A stretch of DNA of 64,000 nucleotides, from assembly GCA_024114885.1 (NCBI GenBank), contig CP099418.1, positions 1,302,001 to 1,366,000 on the forward strand, written 5' to 3'. The DNA comes from Septoria linicola. Lineage: Eukaryota; Ascomycota; Dothideomycetes; Mycosphaerellales; Mycosphaerellaceae. Below are positions 11,496-22,580 of the stretch, piece after piece; position 1 is the first letter of the stretch; every line of letters starts with the position of its first letter. The notes beneath the pieces are model-generated. The model was not told the origin of the DNA, made no database searches, and saw only the letters and a program-made list of their open reading frames with translations. A program made the position numbers and the translations under genes.

Positions 11496-13121
11496 CTACC
11501 ATAGCAGGCGGCTCGCGATTCCGGAAACGACCTTGTAGCCAATCCATCCTCCTACTCCCAAGAAGCCAATACCTACAACAAACGTTTTCAGGTTCCGACT
11601 CTCGACGTGTGAGTACGTAGACTTGGCCTCTTCACACTCGCCCATTGAGGTGATCGTTGAGTACTCTGGAACGTATTTCAACGAGAATGTAGTTTCCTGT
11701 CCACGGAGTCCATATTTGCTGTGCACGATCACCGAGTAGAAGACCTCTTTCAGAGTTTCTATCTTCCGTCTATCGAGATATGGTATCATGCGATACGAGT
11801 AACAAAAGGCCACTGAATGTAGTCACTCATATGTCAGCAATTTCTCAGCTATATTCTCATGCCAGAAGCCACGGCACGACGAAAGAGAACACCAAACACA
11901 AATGGGCTGTCTTCCAGCATTTGCTTTACTTACCAAAGAAGAGGCATTGGCCCATCATCAGGGCCCAATAGTACGGAGATGGTCGAGGTAGGCCGAGCTC
12001 ATCACACAGCTCGTTTCCATTCAGCCAGCGAGCTGAAACAACGAGGAAATCCGCAGAAGCATATCCAGGCGGCTGACCTTCAAGACTTTTAATGATGTTG
12101 TTTGCGAGCACCTTTGACGTGTGGGTCGGGTTGATCTCGTTGAACAGTAATGTTTCCATCAGTCGTTTGGCCTGGCCGGTGTTGTCAAAGTATCGTGGCG
12201 GACATCCTATCACATGTCCTATGTACCGCCAAAGCGCAACATAGTCCTCTGCTTCCTGCTGTCGAACAAAAATCCCTTGTCGTGGAAGTGATAGCCAGAT
12301 AAGGCTTGCGGAGAACGTGGCGATTGTCGCGAGACAGTCTAGATCGTTTATGGGCACGCCCCAGTTTTCAACATCGTAGTACTCCGGCCTCGATGCGCGA
12401 AGCTTCATTATACGTTGGCGGACAGCGGCGTGGAGCAATCTCACCCGTATCGTGGACGCGAATCCATCTCCACCAGGCTGCATGCTCTCCAGTGATTTAG
12501 TGCACTGTAGAATATGCTGCGTCGTCTCGAACAACCGTCCACGAGCCACTTTTGTCGAGAAGCCTCCAGTCCTGGCAAGCGTTTCGACCACACGGGCGGC
12601 TCCCATGCCACCGAGAAGACTCTGATACGCGAGACCGGTCAGACAAGCTCCTCCATAACGATAGAAGACGTCTTGCCCGCGCTGAATCTGATCCCAATCG
12701 ACCCAGTCTGGCACCTCATTGACTTCTCTCCAGAAACGGCCAAGCAGATCATCTGAATCAGCATGCTCCTTTAGGATGGCATACAGATCTCTTTGCGGTA
12801 ACTTCAGCTCTTGTTTGGCATCGTCATCCGCCCGCGGACCATGCGTTCCCACTGCTGAGAAGTGTCCGTTATTCCTAGGTAGCTGTTTCTGTGGAGGTGG
12901 CGAAATCTCGTTGAGCCTGTCTAGCACCTCTTCTGCAATGGTATCATACGAATGTTTCAAAGGCTGACATTGCTCCGGGGTCAGATGTAATTCGTCTTGT
13001 TCGAAACGATAACCCCAGGCTCTGTCTGAGATATCAGTAAATGGTCACTATGTACATGTATGAATACGACGTACTCCCTGGTATTAGCGGTTCGCCTGTA
13101 GAATGGATTCGGCCAAGCCAT
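11496..13121 (-). CDS. MpaB-like ER-bound oxygenase (DUF2236 / rubber-oxygenase catalytic domain)
   Basis: Exons 13121-13075, 13021-11934 and 11812-11496 (483 aa). The N-terminus reads EAWGYRFEQDELHLTPEQ, a pattern common in fungal members. The DUF2236 core spans about 60-390. It includes RVRLLHAAVRQRI, whose His213 is a candidate haem ligand by analogy with latex-clearing protein, and GVPINDLDCLATIATF. A hydrophobic segment near the C-terminus (TFVVGIGFLGVGGWIGYKVV) is probably a membrane anchor. Characterised relatives cleave C=C bonds oxidatively (MpaB in mycophenolic acid synthesis, Lcp on rubber). No biosynthetic partners sit nearby, so the substrate cannot be guessed. The first intron acceptor (ACAG rather than TCAG four bases earlier) was picked by reading frame. 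Confidence 0.8.
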
Positions 13122-13708
13122 GTTGGCAAGTTGAGACTGAATGAACAAGGCAAAGAAGATGAAAGAGAATGTTGCCACATGGCGATTGGTGTGCAAGGCT
13201 TTCGGTGGGCTCAGAGAAGTTGTTCATATTCGAGCCCGTTCCGCACGCTGCCGCGGTAGCTTGTGATGATCGTGGCGGCCACGCGACTCGTCGAGTGACC
13301 TCATCGATTGTTTGCGATACGTCGCGAAGTGCCCTCCCCGATAGCACCTAGTATCATGAGACTGCTCAAGACGCAGCTGCATCCAGCTGTATGTGCGGAT
13401 TGGTTTGGACAGGAAAGACCGAGGGGTGTGCTGAGCCAGGATGAGATGTCGTATCACAAATCGGCACAGACCCTTGGCAGAAGATGTGAGCACAAACACC
13501 CGCTGTTCGAATGTCCATACGTGATGCAAACGTGTAGAGCTCGAGCTCAGCACAACTATGATACGATGCGATGTAGGTCGTACTTTTAGAGGCACAGGGC
13601 AAGGTGATCGACGGTCTTGCACAAGAAAAGCAGTCAGGATGTCTGCGTTCTCAGACTGATATTGCACCTGGGCGGTGGTGCCACGAAGAAGAAGTTCTAC
13701 TATCTATA
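13122..13708. other. Intergenic, MpaB-like gene 5' flank
   Basis: 587 bases between two minus-strand genes. A frame upstream of the chosen ATG encodes a hydrophobic stretch (SFIFFALFI) without its own ATG; it could be a 5' extension through a missed exon. Otherwise nothing was seen. Confidence 0.4.
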
Positions 13709-16411
13709 CTACAATTTCCTTCGCTTACCTTTACTGTCATCATCTTCATCATTGGTGCGCTCTGTGCCACGCCATTCAGATATCGTTTTCTCGACATCGA
13801 AGAACATCTCTTTAGTAGAGAGCGCCATTCCATCCTCACCGGGATTAAACATATAGGCATTGGCGAACATCCGCATCAGCTCCTTTTCCAGCTGAGCTGC
13901 GTTGACGATCACCTTGGATGGAGTCGTGTCAGTCGTGCGTTCAAGCTCGACGGTGGCTGAGATGGTGTTAGACCCATCTGATGGCGACTCGATGGCAGAG
14001 GCCGCAGCCTTGACGACATGTGTGCCTGCTGTGATGGCGGCTTTGATGGTCTTTAGGTTCTGTGGCTGTCTTACGATGTCGCTGTAGCCAGGTGCGTCTT
14101 TGTCTCTTACGGGCCCAGCAAAGTACGCAGCGTGTTTGTGACTGAGGATGTCATTCATCACTGCTGATGACATCTTATTGAAATTACGGGTGGCGATTAC
14201 AATGTTGCTGCGCGGTGCAGGAGTTGAAGACTCGCCGTCGTCTTCCCTGCTTGGGGACTCATGCCGCTTCCGCTTTGATGGAGGCTGGTGCTGGCTTTGC
14301 AATGTGCCACGTCGCTTGCGAGTCACCCGACCAGATGCCGGGGTCGCAGAAGGGGCCGTTGCATCCTCGAAGCTATCCGCAGGTGTGGATGGCTCCATCT
14401 TCACACCACTGTGTCCCGCTACATAATCTTCGGGAAGCGTAGCCGTCCCTGCTGCGGTGCTGACCGACTGACTTCTCGTGCGAGCACGAAGCGACTCTTC
14501 GGCGGTCGACGAGACCACGCTATTTGCTCCTGGACTCTTGTCGCGTGCTTGCGGCCGTCGCTTGCTAGTTCTACTTCGTGATGAAACGTCTGCCTGCAAG
14601 GGCTCGTTCACGGATGTTGCGTCTTGGCCACGGTTGGCGCGCATCGACCAAGCTGGGGACCTGCGATCTTGCGTCGGGCTCAATGGCTCAACTAAAGGTC
14701 TGGGCTTCTCTGCAGATGGCACAAGTGGAGATGGTTGATACTTCTCCTTCCAGAGTGGCTTTATTCTTGGCCTTGGGGGTGTGGCAAGCATATGGAGCAC
14801 ATCTGACATTTTCCGACTTGGCTGCGGTGCTAAACGTGGAGCTGTTGCTGGTGTGCCATGCGCAACGTAAGGAGGAGCATTCGAAAGGTGTGCAGTCGGC
14901 GCTGGTTGAGGACGTATGGCCTGATGATGCAACTGCCGTGATGGTTCCTGGGGAGCAACCTGGAAAGGCTGCATGAACCCGGCCTGATGCATTTGACTCG
15001 GATGAGGTTGCATGTGCGGCTGGTGGGGATAACTGGTCGTCTGCGGATGCTGCGGCTGATAAGAGGACCTTCGATCTTGATATGATGGCTGTTGAGGCAG
15101 TGAAGGCGGCGGATAATAATTGCTGGCATGCGGAGGTAACGGCGAACCCTGATAACCCACAGGCGGTGGACCGGGAGGTGGTCGATGTTGCGGTTGGTAG
15201 TGCTGTTGCTGCTGTTGCATAGCTGGCGGATAGTGATGCTGACCTGGGGATCCTGTATGAGGAATCGGCGACGGAGAAGGTAGCGACATGCCAGGCGGAG
15301 GAGGCAGTATTGGCCGAGGTGATGATGAAGGGCGCGAGAGAGACTGCTGTATCTGTGGACTGCTTATCGAACCCTGACGTGGATGTGCATGATGGGGTCC
15401 GTACGGCGATTGATGACTGCTTGGGGGAGTCTGGCCATAGCTATGGCTGGGCGGTTGAGCGTGCGATGGCATTGCTTGCATCTGCTGAGGCGCTTGACCT
15501 GAAATCTTTGGGGGAATGCCAAAGTGAGGCGACTGCGGTGCCATGTCTGACAGCGGAGGCAGCTTCGTGTTGGAAGAGACTCGGCGATGGCTTCCGCTGC
15601 TGTCCTGTGGTTCAGGTCCATGGTTGATCACAGCATCAATCTTGGCCTGGGAGTATCGCTTAGGGCCAGTGCTCTCAGCAGGCTTTGGCAATATCGGGCT
15701 GGCATTCGCAGAGGGGGTGCGCACAGATTCTTGTCGAGCAACAAGAGGCTGAGTGTGGGCAGTTGAAGACGGCTTAGGAGAAGGCCGTGGGCTTTGTGCT
15801 TGCGAGACCGTCCGTTCGTGAGTGCGTTTTGCGTTGTCCTCTCGCTGTAATCGATCGTCCCATGCTCCGGCTTCAATATCATCAATATGCTGTTTGTTCT
15901 CCGTGTATCTGCTCTCATAGCCCTTGATCTTGAGCACTGTATTCTCGCGATATCTCGAATAGAGCCGCGTTACCAGCTGGGGAATCAAGTGCGAATGCTG
16001 TGCCGCCTCGTGCACGGTAGGCAGTACAGGACTCGCGACCTTTCTCTTTCGCGTTCCCGGCGATGCATCGCCATTGGTAAGGTGTTTTTCGCCATTCTGC
16101 TGCTGCTCTAAGTCGTGCTTGACTTCCTCTTTGAGCAGGCCAAGGTACAATTCGCGAAGCGCATCCGGGCTCAAGCGGCCAGCATCGAAGTCAGGATCGT
16201 TGCGCACCAACGGCACGCTCTTTAATTGATCGGAAATGCGATTGAAGCTAATGGTATTGACACCTTCGCATCGCAGAGCCTGGAAGAGGAGGAGCGACTC
16301 GAGGTGTGTGTAGGCGGTCACTAGAGGTGTCATGAAAGCGCCGTCTTTTCCCACGGGAAGCGCAGCAGTCTCGCGCGGCTTCGCTGGATCGGTCGGGTCG
16401 TCTCTGTGCAT
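13709..16411 (-). CDS. Bromodomain protein, BRD8/Bdc1-type NuA4 subunit
   Basis: A single open frame of 900 aa. The N-terminal part has a predicted helical SANT-like region (about 26-185: LESLLLFQALRCEGVNTISF, LYLGLLKEEVKHDLE, LVTRLYSRYREN), typical of BRD8/Bdc1. The middle (about 190-670) is Pro/Gln/Ser/His-rich and disordered. A divergent bromodomain lies at about 745-890 (MSSAVMNDILSHKHAAYFAGPV, then MRMFANAYMFNPGEDGMALS), followed by the basic tail KGKRRKL. The Asn in NAYMFN is the expected acetyl-lysine contact position. BRD8 and fission-yeast Bdc1 belong to the NuA4 histone acetyltransferase complex. Membership here is inferred from architecture. An ATG at 16333 (MTPLVTAYTHLE) is an alternative start. 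Confidence 0.8.
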   Translation of the reverse strand: MHRDDPTDPAKPRETAALPVGKDGAFMTPLVTAYTHLESLLLFQALRCEGVNTISFNRISDQLKSVPLVRNDPDFDAGRLSPDALRELYLGLLKEEVKHDLEQQQNGEKHLTNGDASPGTRKRKVASPVLPTVHEAAQHSHLIPQLVTRLYSRYRENTVLKIKGYESRYTENKQHIDDIEAGAWDDRLQREDNAKRTHERTVSQAQSPRPSPKPSSTAHTQPLVARQESVRTPSANASPILPKPAESTGPKRYSQAKIDAVINHGPEPQDSSGSHRRVSSNTKLPPLSDMAPQSPHFGIPPKISGQAPQQMQAMPSHAQPPSHSYGQTPPSSHQSPYGPHHAHPRQGSISSPQIQQSLSRPSSSPRPILPPPPGMSLPSPSPIPHTGSPGQHHYPPAMQQQQQHYQPQHRPPPGPPPVGYQGSPLPPHASNYYPPPSLPQQPSYQDRRSSYQPQHPQTTSYPHQPHMQPHPSQMHQAGFMQPFQVAPQEPSRQLHHQAIRPQPAPTAHLSNAPPYVAHGTPATAPRLAPQPSRKMSDVLHMLATPPRPRIKPLWKEKYQPSPLVPSAEKPRPLVEPLSPTQDRRSPAWSMRANRGQDATSVNEPLQADVSSRSRTSKRRPQARDKSPGANSVVSSTAEESLRARTRSQSVSTAAGTATLPEDYVAGHSGVKMEPSTPADSFEDATAPSATPASGRVTRKRRGTLQSQHQPPSKRKRHESPSREDDGESSTPAPRSNIVIATRNFNKMSSAVMNDILSHKHAAYFAGPVRDKDAPGYSDIVRQPQNLKTIKAAITAGTHVVKAAASAIESPSDGSNTISATVELERTTDTTPSKVIVNAAQLEKELMRMFANAYMFNPGEDGMALSTKEMFFDVEKTISEWRGTERTNDEDDDSKGKRRKL

Positions 16412-17102
16412 GCAAACAACTCATGTTAGACGGTGTCGGGTACGCGGTGTGGCCAGCTCAGTTTGCACGCATTTCTGGCAGTAGTATCGTACTCGCTTTG
16501 TCAAATGAGCCAAGTTCCGATGGAGAGAGGTTGTTGTTGGAAGGATCTGGTCTTGCTGTTTGGTCGTGAAAGTGGCCAGAGAATTGCGACCGCGAGCGTC
16601 CTCAATTCGGCAGCGGAGACACGCGAGACCTCGTTTACAAGGCTAGATCTGTGGGTGGTTTATTTACACGTCGTTCATCAAGCGACCAAACACGCTCCAT
16701 CTACATTTCTCGATAGTTGACGAGATGCTCAATCGTTGATCGGGTGTCGCGCCTCGCCGTCGTGAACCCAACAGCAAACGGCAATCATAACTTGTTGCGG
16801 TCGCAGAACACAAGCTGTCTTCTTCAAAACCGCAATGAGGCCCTTGCGCACCGAAAGTCTCCCTTAGACCTGACGAACTGACCACCCAATTCTACCCTGT
16901 TGATCGTCGCTGTAGATCGTTTTCTATTAACAATTAAACAAACGAGACTCTTGTACTGGCCCTGCTCCTGATTTGCTCCATTCGACCTTCGGAGGTCCAG
17001 TCGTGTGGTTGCTGCTACAACAACTAGAAGGCAAGCAGCGGTAGCAGCAAAAGCCCCGGACCGAAGAGAACTGCAACATAGCCTCGACCGTCGTTGGGCA
17101 AC
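16412..17102. promoter_or_regulatory. Divergent promoter region, BRD8-like and coiled-coil genes
   Basis: 691 bases between divergent start codons. No motif stood out. Confidence 0.45.
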
Positions 17103-17711
17103 ATGGCTGAAGAAGAGGAACAACCGCGACGAGCTCGACCAGAGTCGTATGTCTCTCATTGGACCCAACGACAGTCGGTTGAACAGCGAGCTGACTGCAC
17201 CCAGCACCATTGCCCAGAGCTTCGCTGCTGATCTCGACTCCATGTTTGGCTTGGGCGAGATGGACACTCTGTCGCGGACGATCGAGGAGAAGTAAGATTG
17301 CGCTCCATGCTGTGAAGGTGTGGAGACTGCTCGCTGACTGGATCCCCTAGGAAGTCTACCGTATCCACGGGGCAGCTGCAATTGCAGGAGCTGGAGGCCC
17401 GACTGCGCGAGACCGAACAACGACTAGCTAAAGTATCGCGACAGAACTCGCCAGCACGTCGGGCAGAGATTGGTGCGCCAAATACTGCTACAGACGACAA
17501 CCAGACAGCCGATAATGCAGCAAGGCCTAGCCCATTGGCACAGAAACCAATCTATCCCGCTGATAGACCTCCTACTGCCGACAGACCTCCATCAACACGA
17601 GCAGATGCGAAGAACATAGTCTCGAACGTACCACAGCAGCAGTACAATGGTAGCAACGAATACGTGATGGTCGATCGCAGTGGAGGGCAGGCACAGCGCG
17701 GGTATGGCTAG
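17103..17711 (+). CDS. Short coiled-coil protein of unknown function
   Basis: Exons 17103-17146, 17205-17291 and 17351-17711 (163 aa). The spliced start is MAEEEEQPRRARPES, then TIAQSFAADLDSMFGLGEMDTLS, then a heptad-rich stretch (QLQLQELEARLRETEQRLAKV, about 50-70). The tail is Pro/Ser-rich and disordered. The C-terminus NEYVMVDRSGG... has no recognised domain. I do not recognise the family. The acidic 'DSMFGLGEMDTL' block looks conserved-protein-like rather than random. The first intron (58 nt, GTATGT...CCCAG) is optional-looking: an ATG at 17149 inside it is in frame with exon 2 and would give a different N-terminus if the intron is retained. Confidence 0.65.
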
Positions 17712-19358
17712 ACAGGCAGAGGGCATTGATACTGTGAAACTGCTCGACTAGGGAGACTGCAGCCAAAAATTGAAAGCTGGCTGCGAGAAGGTACGAACAC
17801 CGTTCTTTTCAGCTCCGAATGTTGGAGTTGCATTTGTCACTTAGTCTTTCGCAAGATGCACGCAATGTGAAGGCTTTCTTTGAGTGCTGTTTTGCTCTCT
17901 GTCATCCCCAAAGCTTCGCCGGAGAACGCGCGACGTCACCATGCGTATCGGTCAGCACGACAACATCCCTGCAATGTATGGCCTCGTCTCGGAGCTGCCT
18001 GTTGTTATCAAGGTCTTCCAATGCAATATGATGTTGACCACGATCTGGTCGAACATTCGACTATTCGGCATATCTCTGGCTTTTAGGTAGAGATGTCCAT
18101 GCATAGACGTCTATCCAGAAAAATCGTGGAAGCTATTGGTTCAATTATAGATGAAACTGCTTGAGCGAGCACATGTTGGAAAGCGACATATCCCGAAATA
18201 TATATCGTCACTCATCAATTCGGCATTGAGTTCGAAGCTGATCTATCCAGTTGTTACCTGTGCTGATGGAAAGGAGCGTCCAAATGGCACAAGGATCCAT
18301 GGATCCGTAGCTACTGATCGACGCAGTCGGCAGATAGCGCGTACGTTCTCAACACGTACGTACGAAGCAGGATGTCGCCTTGGGAATGCCGTTGTCACAG
18401 CCATCTCATTTTGAATGACAACTGTGGAGGCATGAGAGGCACCCTGCTGGCAATTGTGGGACCCCCTTCCGAAGCTTATCTCACAAGAGGCGTGCCCGAG
18501 CAGGTCTCACAGCTTCAGGTGTGGTAAAATGGCGGCAGAACGATCCCAAGTCGGTATTGAGGAGGTTTGAAGCTCGACATCAGCAGGATCAAATGCTAGT
18601 GAACAAGCTTACCTTTCTTCTTGTACGATCCAAGATATGCCAATGTAATATGACTTTGCTCAATCTGAAGGAGATAGCAGAGTCTCGAGCCTGCTAGCGA
18701 TGGCATCTAACCAGAAAAGTAGTCCTTCTAGCGGATCATTTAGTCACATACCAACATTAATGAGGGAGGCATTGGTTGATGGACCTCGGAGAAATTGACT
18801 TCCGCGCCGTGCCTTTCCTGGAGGATCTGCGTGCATGAGCACGGTCTTTGGTTCCCCGATGCCTGATGCGGCGAAGCCTGGTACGGCGGCACTTGTCGCA
18901 ATACAGTGTCCAGGTAGTACTCAACTGAACGTTCCTGCACCCGCTACATACTCTCCGCAGACACCGTTCTCCAAGGCGAGAGTGTAACGCTTTCGAAACG
19001 GCAGCAGCGCCAGCGCGTGGACTCCTAGCGGCACAAAGCGACGTCGCCCCTTCGCAAAGTGAACACAAGTCAACGTCATCAAAGATCGCGATTCAACTCG
19101 ATTCTAAGGACGCTTTTGCAGACATGACGGCCAGATGGAGAAGGCCACTCGATACTCGATATATATACGGCAGATTCGTGAGTAATCCTTTCGAGAGCTT
19201 GGTGTACTTTATCATTCCGATAAATGAGCCGCTTCGCAAGCAATCAGTACTATGAAGTGCTGGAAGCTCAACACCACGCAGCGCAACAGTCATGCTAACG
19301 AACCTGTCTCCTCTTACAGCCCCTTCTACACGCGATCATCGCCCTAATACAAATCACG
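17712..19358. other. Long intergenic stretch (1.6 kb)
   Basis: No gene could be supported. It contains a perfect 14-bp palindrome GGATCCATGGATCC (18293-18306), a CGTACGTACG palindrome (18355-18364) and a minus-strand open frame with two CxxC pairs (18757-19068) that lacks an ATG. TATATATA at 19160-19167 lies 192 bases before the next start codon. Confidence 0.45.
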
Positions 19359-20244
19359 ATGGTGTCAATACTTGTACGGAAGTTCAACGCATATTATGCC
19401 AACCGGCCGATTCTGACTACGATGATCACCAACGCCGTACGTTACTCGATTCGAACTAAAAAGAGGTCTTTCTGACATGGCTACAACTCGCAGGTTCTCG
19501 GTGGTATCGCAGACACGGTAGCACAAACGCTCACGGCCGTTCGACATCGACAACGGCAGAAGGCTCTCAACCCTAGTGATGGCGAAGACGGATTGCTCTC
19601 CATCGAGATACAAGATTTGGATAAGAAGGTTCCGTGGCCAGAGGAGGACTATTTGACGCCTGCATCAAAACGTGGCCCACCTCCGTTCGATTTCGAGAGG
19701 CTCACGCGGTTCATGGCCTACGGCTTCATGATGGCGCCTATCCAGCACAAATGGTTTGGCTTCCTAAGCAGAATCTTCCCAATCGGTGAGGGCAAGGGCA
19801 CGGCAAATGCATTCCGCAGAGTTGCCTTTGACCAATTTCTGTTCGCGCCAGTTGGTAGGTCTCGGAGAAAGAACGGCGTCGTACACTCGGCCACTATCTA
19901 ACGTTCACCTCAGGTCTCGCGGCGTTCTTCACCTTCATGACTGTTGCGGAAGGCGGTGGAAAACGCGCAGTTGCGCGCAAGTTCCAAGATGTTTATCTCC
20001 CAGCACTGAAGGCGAACTTCATAGTATGGCCGCTCGTGCAGGTTTTGAACTTCCGTATCATTCCGATACAATTCCAGATCGTGCGTATTATTCTCACTAG
20101 CTATGTCGTGGGAGAGCAACGCTAATAGGTGTCCAGCCCTTCGTATCTACTATCGGTATATTCTGGACGGCATATCTGTCACTCACCAACTCCTCGGATG
20201 AGCCGGTGGAAAGTCCTGCGCGATCGCCAGCGATCTCTGCCTAG
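19359..20244 (+). CDS. Mpv17/PMP22 family membrane protein
   Basis: Exons 19359-19436, 19494-19854, 19914-20080 and 20137-20244 (237 aa), all joins in frame. It starts MVSILVRKFNAYYANRPILTT. The family blocks follow: ITNAVLGGIADTVAQT, then RFMAYGFMMAPIQHKWFGFLSRIFP, FDQFLFAPVGLAAFF, LKANFIVWPLVQVLNFRIIPIQFQ and FVSTIGIFWTAYLSLTNS. The four hydrophobic segments and the W-P-x-x-Q-x-x-N-F motif are diagnostic. Relatives are small channel or permeability proteins of the peroxisomal (PMP22) or mitochondrial inner (Mpv17/Sym1) membrane. A charged insert of about 50 residues after the first membrane segment is seen in fungal peroxisomal-type copies, so peroxisome is a reasonable but unproven location. 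Confidence 0.87.
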
Positions 20245-20611
20245 GACAAGGCTTTTCAGCCTCTTCGCAATTGTGTAGCATAAAGAACTAGCATATGTCC
20301 ATCGGAGATATTCGGGACACCTCACCTGCGGTTTTAGCTTGGCGTCTGGTGCTTGAGGGTTCATGGCTGCATGGGCGTGGTGACGAATAGCATAGCCTCG
20401 GGCGAGGACTGGCAGACCTATGTACGTTATATGCGGGCTCTACTACTAGGGCTCAACAGTTGTGTTGTAGCTCAATGCATTTTGTGCCTAGGTGACGTAA
20501 AAAGCCCGAGCCCCTCCATCTCATCCCACCTTTCTAACTAAAGTGCTTTTGCTGCGGGCACAATTTATTATCTTTCCCAGCACAACTACTCTGCTACGCA
20601 CAACAGCCAAA
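20245..20611. promoter_or_regulatory. PGK1 promoter region
   Basis: 367 bases before PGK1. It has pyrimidine-rich tracts just before the start (20511-20535 and around 20570), usual for highly expressed fungal glycolytic genes, and a TGACGTAA element at 20493-20500. Confidence 0.5.
20493..20500 (+). promoter_or_regulatory. CRE/ATF-like element TGACGTAA
   Basis: It lies 112 bases upstream of the PGK1 start codon and resembles a bZIP (ATF/CREB) site. Sequence match and position only. Confidence 0.3.
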
Positions 20612-21937
20612 ATGTCTCTCAGCAGCAAGCTTTCCATCACAGAAGTGGATGTCAAGGACAAGCGAGTCCTCATTCGTGTGCGTGAACTCATTTCTTCACA
20701 ACGCAAGCTGCGAGTTAAGCTAACACCAGCACTTGTCTAGGTCGACTTCAACGTCCCGCTCGACAAGGAGACCAACTCGAAGATCACAAATAACCAGCGA
20801 ATCGTCGGCGCACTGCCAACGATCAAATACGCTGTCGACAATGGTGCAAAGGCAGTCGTGCTCATGTCGCACCTCGGCCGACCTGATGGCAAGCCAAACA
20901 GCAAATACTCGCTCAAGCCTGTAGCTGCAGAGCTCGAGAAGCTGCTCGGCAAGAAGGTCACTTTTGCAGACGACTGCGTGGGTCCAGAAGTTGAGAAGGT
21001 GGTCAACGAACAGAGCAATGGTGGTGTAGTCCTTCTTGAGAATTTGCGATTCCACGCCGAAGAGGAGGGTTCGAGCAAAGATAAGGATGGCAACAAGACC
21101 AAGGCCGACAAGGCTGATATTGAGAAGTTCCGCAAGGGCTTGACCGCTCTGGGAGATGTTTACATCAACGACGCCTTCGGCACGGCGCATCGCGCGCACA
21201 GCTCCATGGTCGGCGTTGACCTTCCTCAGAAGGCTTCTGGTTTCTTGGTCAAGAAGGAGCTGGAATACTTCGCCAAGGCCCTCGAGAACCCTCAGAGACC
21301 TTTCCTCGCTATCCTTGGTGGTGCAAAGGTCTCAGACAAGATCCAGTTGATCGAGAACATGCTGGACAAGGTCAACTCGTTGATCATCTGTGGTGGTATG
21401 GCTTTCACATTCAAGAAGATTCTGGACAACATGGAGATTGGCAACTCGCTGTACGACGAAGCAGGAGCGAAGAAGGTCAAGGAGCTTGTTGAGAAGGCAA
21501 AGAAGCAGAACGTCTCGATCACTCTACCAGTCGACTACACCACTGCCGACAAGTTTGCTGCGGATGCGAAGACTGGCTACGCGGAAGATAAGGACGGAAT
21601 TCCAGAAGGCTGGATGGGTCTCGACTGCGGCGAGAAGAGTATTGAGCTCTTCAAGAAGACCATTGACGATGCGAAGACGATCCTATGGAATGGACCTCCT
21701 GGAGTGTTCGAGATGAAGGCATTCGAGAAGGGCACGCGCGCGACTATGGACGCTGCCGTGGCGGCTGCTCAGAATGGCAAGATTGTCATCATCGGTGGTG
21801 GAGATACCGCAACCGTCGCTGCGCAGTACGGAGTGGAGGACAAGCTGAGCCACGTTTCGACTGGTGGCGGCGCCTCGCTGGAGCTGCTTGAGGGCAAGGA
21901 TCTGCCGGGTGTTTCTGCACTGTCTGAGAAGTCGTGA
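20612..21937 (+). CDS. PGK1: Phosphoglycerate kinase
   Basis: Exons 20612-20677 and 20741-21937 (420 aa), with a 63-nt intron. The splice restores IRVDFNVPLDKE. The enzyme transfers phosphate from 1,3-bisphosphoglycerate to ADP in glycolysis. Visible signatures: the substrate-binding DFNVP and SHLGRPDG; LENLRFHAEEE; NDAFGTAHRAHSS; the hinge and nucleotide-site blocks LGGAKVSDKI, NGPPGVFE and GGGDTATV; and the C-terminal STGGGASLELLEGKDLPGV. Length is normal for the family. Codon usage is strongly biased to C-ending codons, as expected for an abundant protein. It is the only glycolytic gene in the window. Confidence 0.97.
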
Positions 21938-22229
21938 ATACAAGGTAGCAAGCTATGACCATTTTAGATATGGACTGCATTAGCTGTAGATGGCTTTGGT
22001 CTCAGGACCGTAGCGACTAAATGCTACAGTCAGCATGCATGCCTTTCAACTCATCGATGCCCTTTCAACTTCTTTCGCCCATCTCAGCTTGTAGGTGAGA
22101 TCTGCGGGCGCTCGTGTTATCACTCAGCCTTCGCCGCTAATTGACAGAGCTCGTCTGTAGGTCGTGATGTGGTTCGCCTCCTGGGCGGGTGTGTCATTCG
22201 TGATATCATTGCACTGGGAACGCATGCGC

Positions 22230-22580
22230 TCATTTGCCCATCTTCTTCAGCTCCTCCTTCAGTTGCACCGAGAAATCATCTGTTGTGTCGTCGTCATCCC
22301 AGCTCTCCTCCCAGAGATGTGTGTTTCCGGCCTGCTGCCCGACCTCGTCTTCCTTGGCCCAATCTAGTAGCGATCCGTTAGACTCAACCAAACGTGCCTA
22401 CCATTCGAACATGCGCTCACCTTCTACTGGAAAGTCCTCGAACTCATCATCTTCCTCAAGCTGCGCCGCTTTGGTCTGTGGTTGCAGAGGCTTGTCGTTG
22501 GGGTTGGCATCGGACACGTTCGCAGCAGCAGGTTTAGCGGCTGGGTTCGCCGGGTTGTTGTTATCTGGAGCGCCTGACAT
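22230..22580 (-). CDS. SEM1: Sem1/Dss1, 26S proteasome lid subunit
   Basis: Exons 22580-22421 and 22363-22230 (97 aa), with a 57-nt intron. The first exon gives a disordered N-terminus and EEDDEFEDFPVE; the second gives DWAKEDEV, then the conserved HLWEESWDDDDTTDDFSVQLKEELKK. The two acidic/aromatic blocks (EFEDFP and WEESWDDDD) are the ubiquitin-binding and lid-binding sites of Dss1/Sem1. Besides the proteasome lid, the protein also acts in TREX-2 and in BRCA2-type complexes. The intron splits the EDW of the first block. It is convergent with PGK1 and divergent (238 bp) from the ASNSD1-like gene. Confidence 0.95.

Noticed and set aside
18141..18420. Possible plus-strand small gene after a TTGGTTCAA motif, checked as a tRNA
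   Set aside because: No acceptor stem or anticodon arm could be formed, and the ORF has no homology-like features.
18757..19068. Minus-strand open frame with two CxxC pairs (CSGC and CDKC) like a zinc ribbon
   Set aside because: No in-frame ATG, no known family match, Arg-rich tail that looks like random GC-rich translation. Kept only as a remark.
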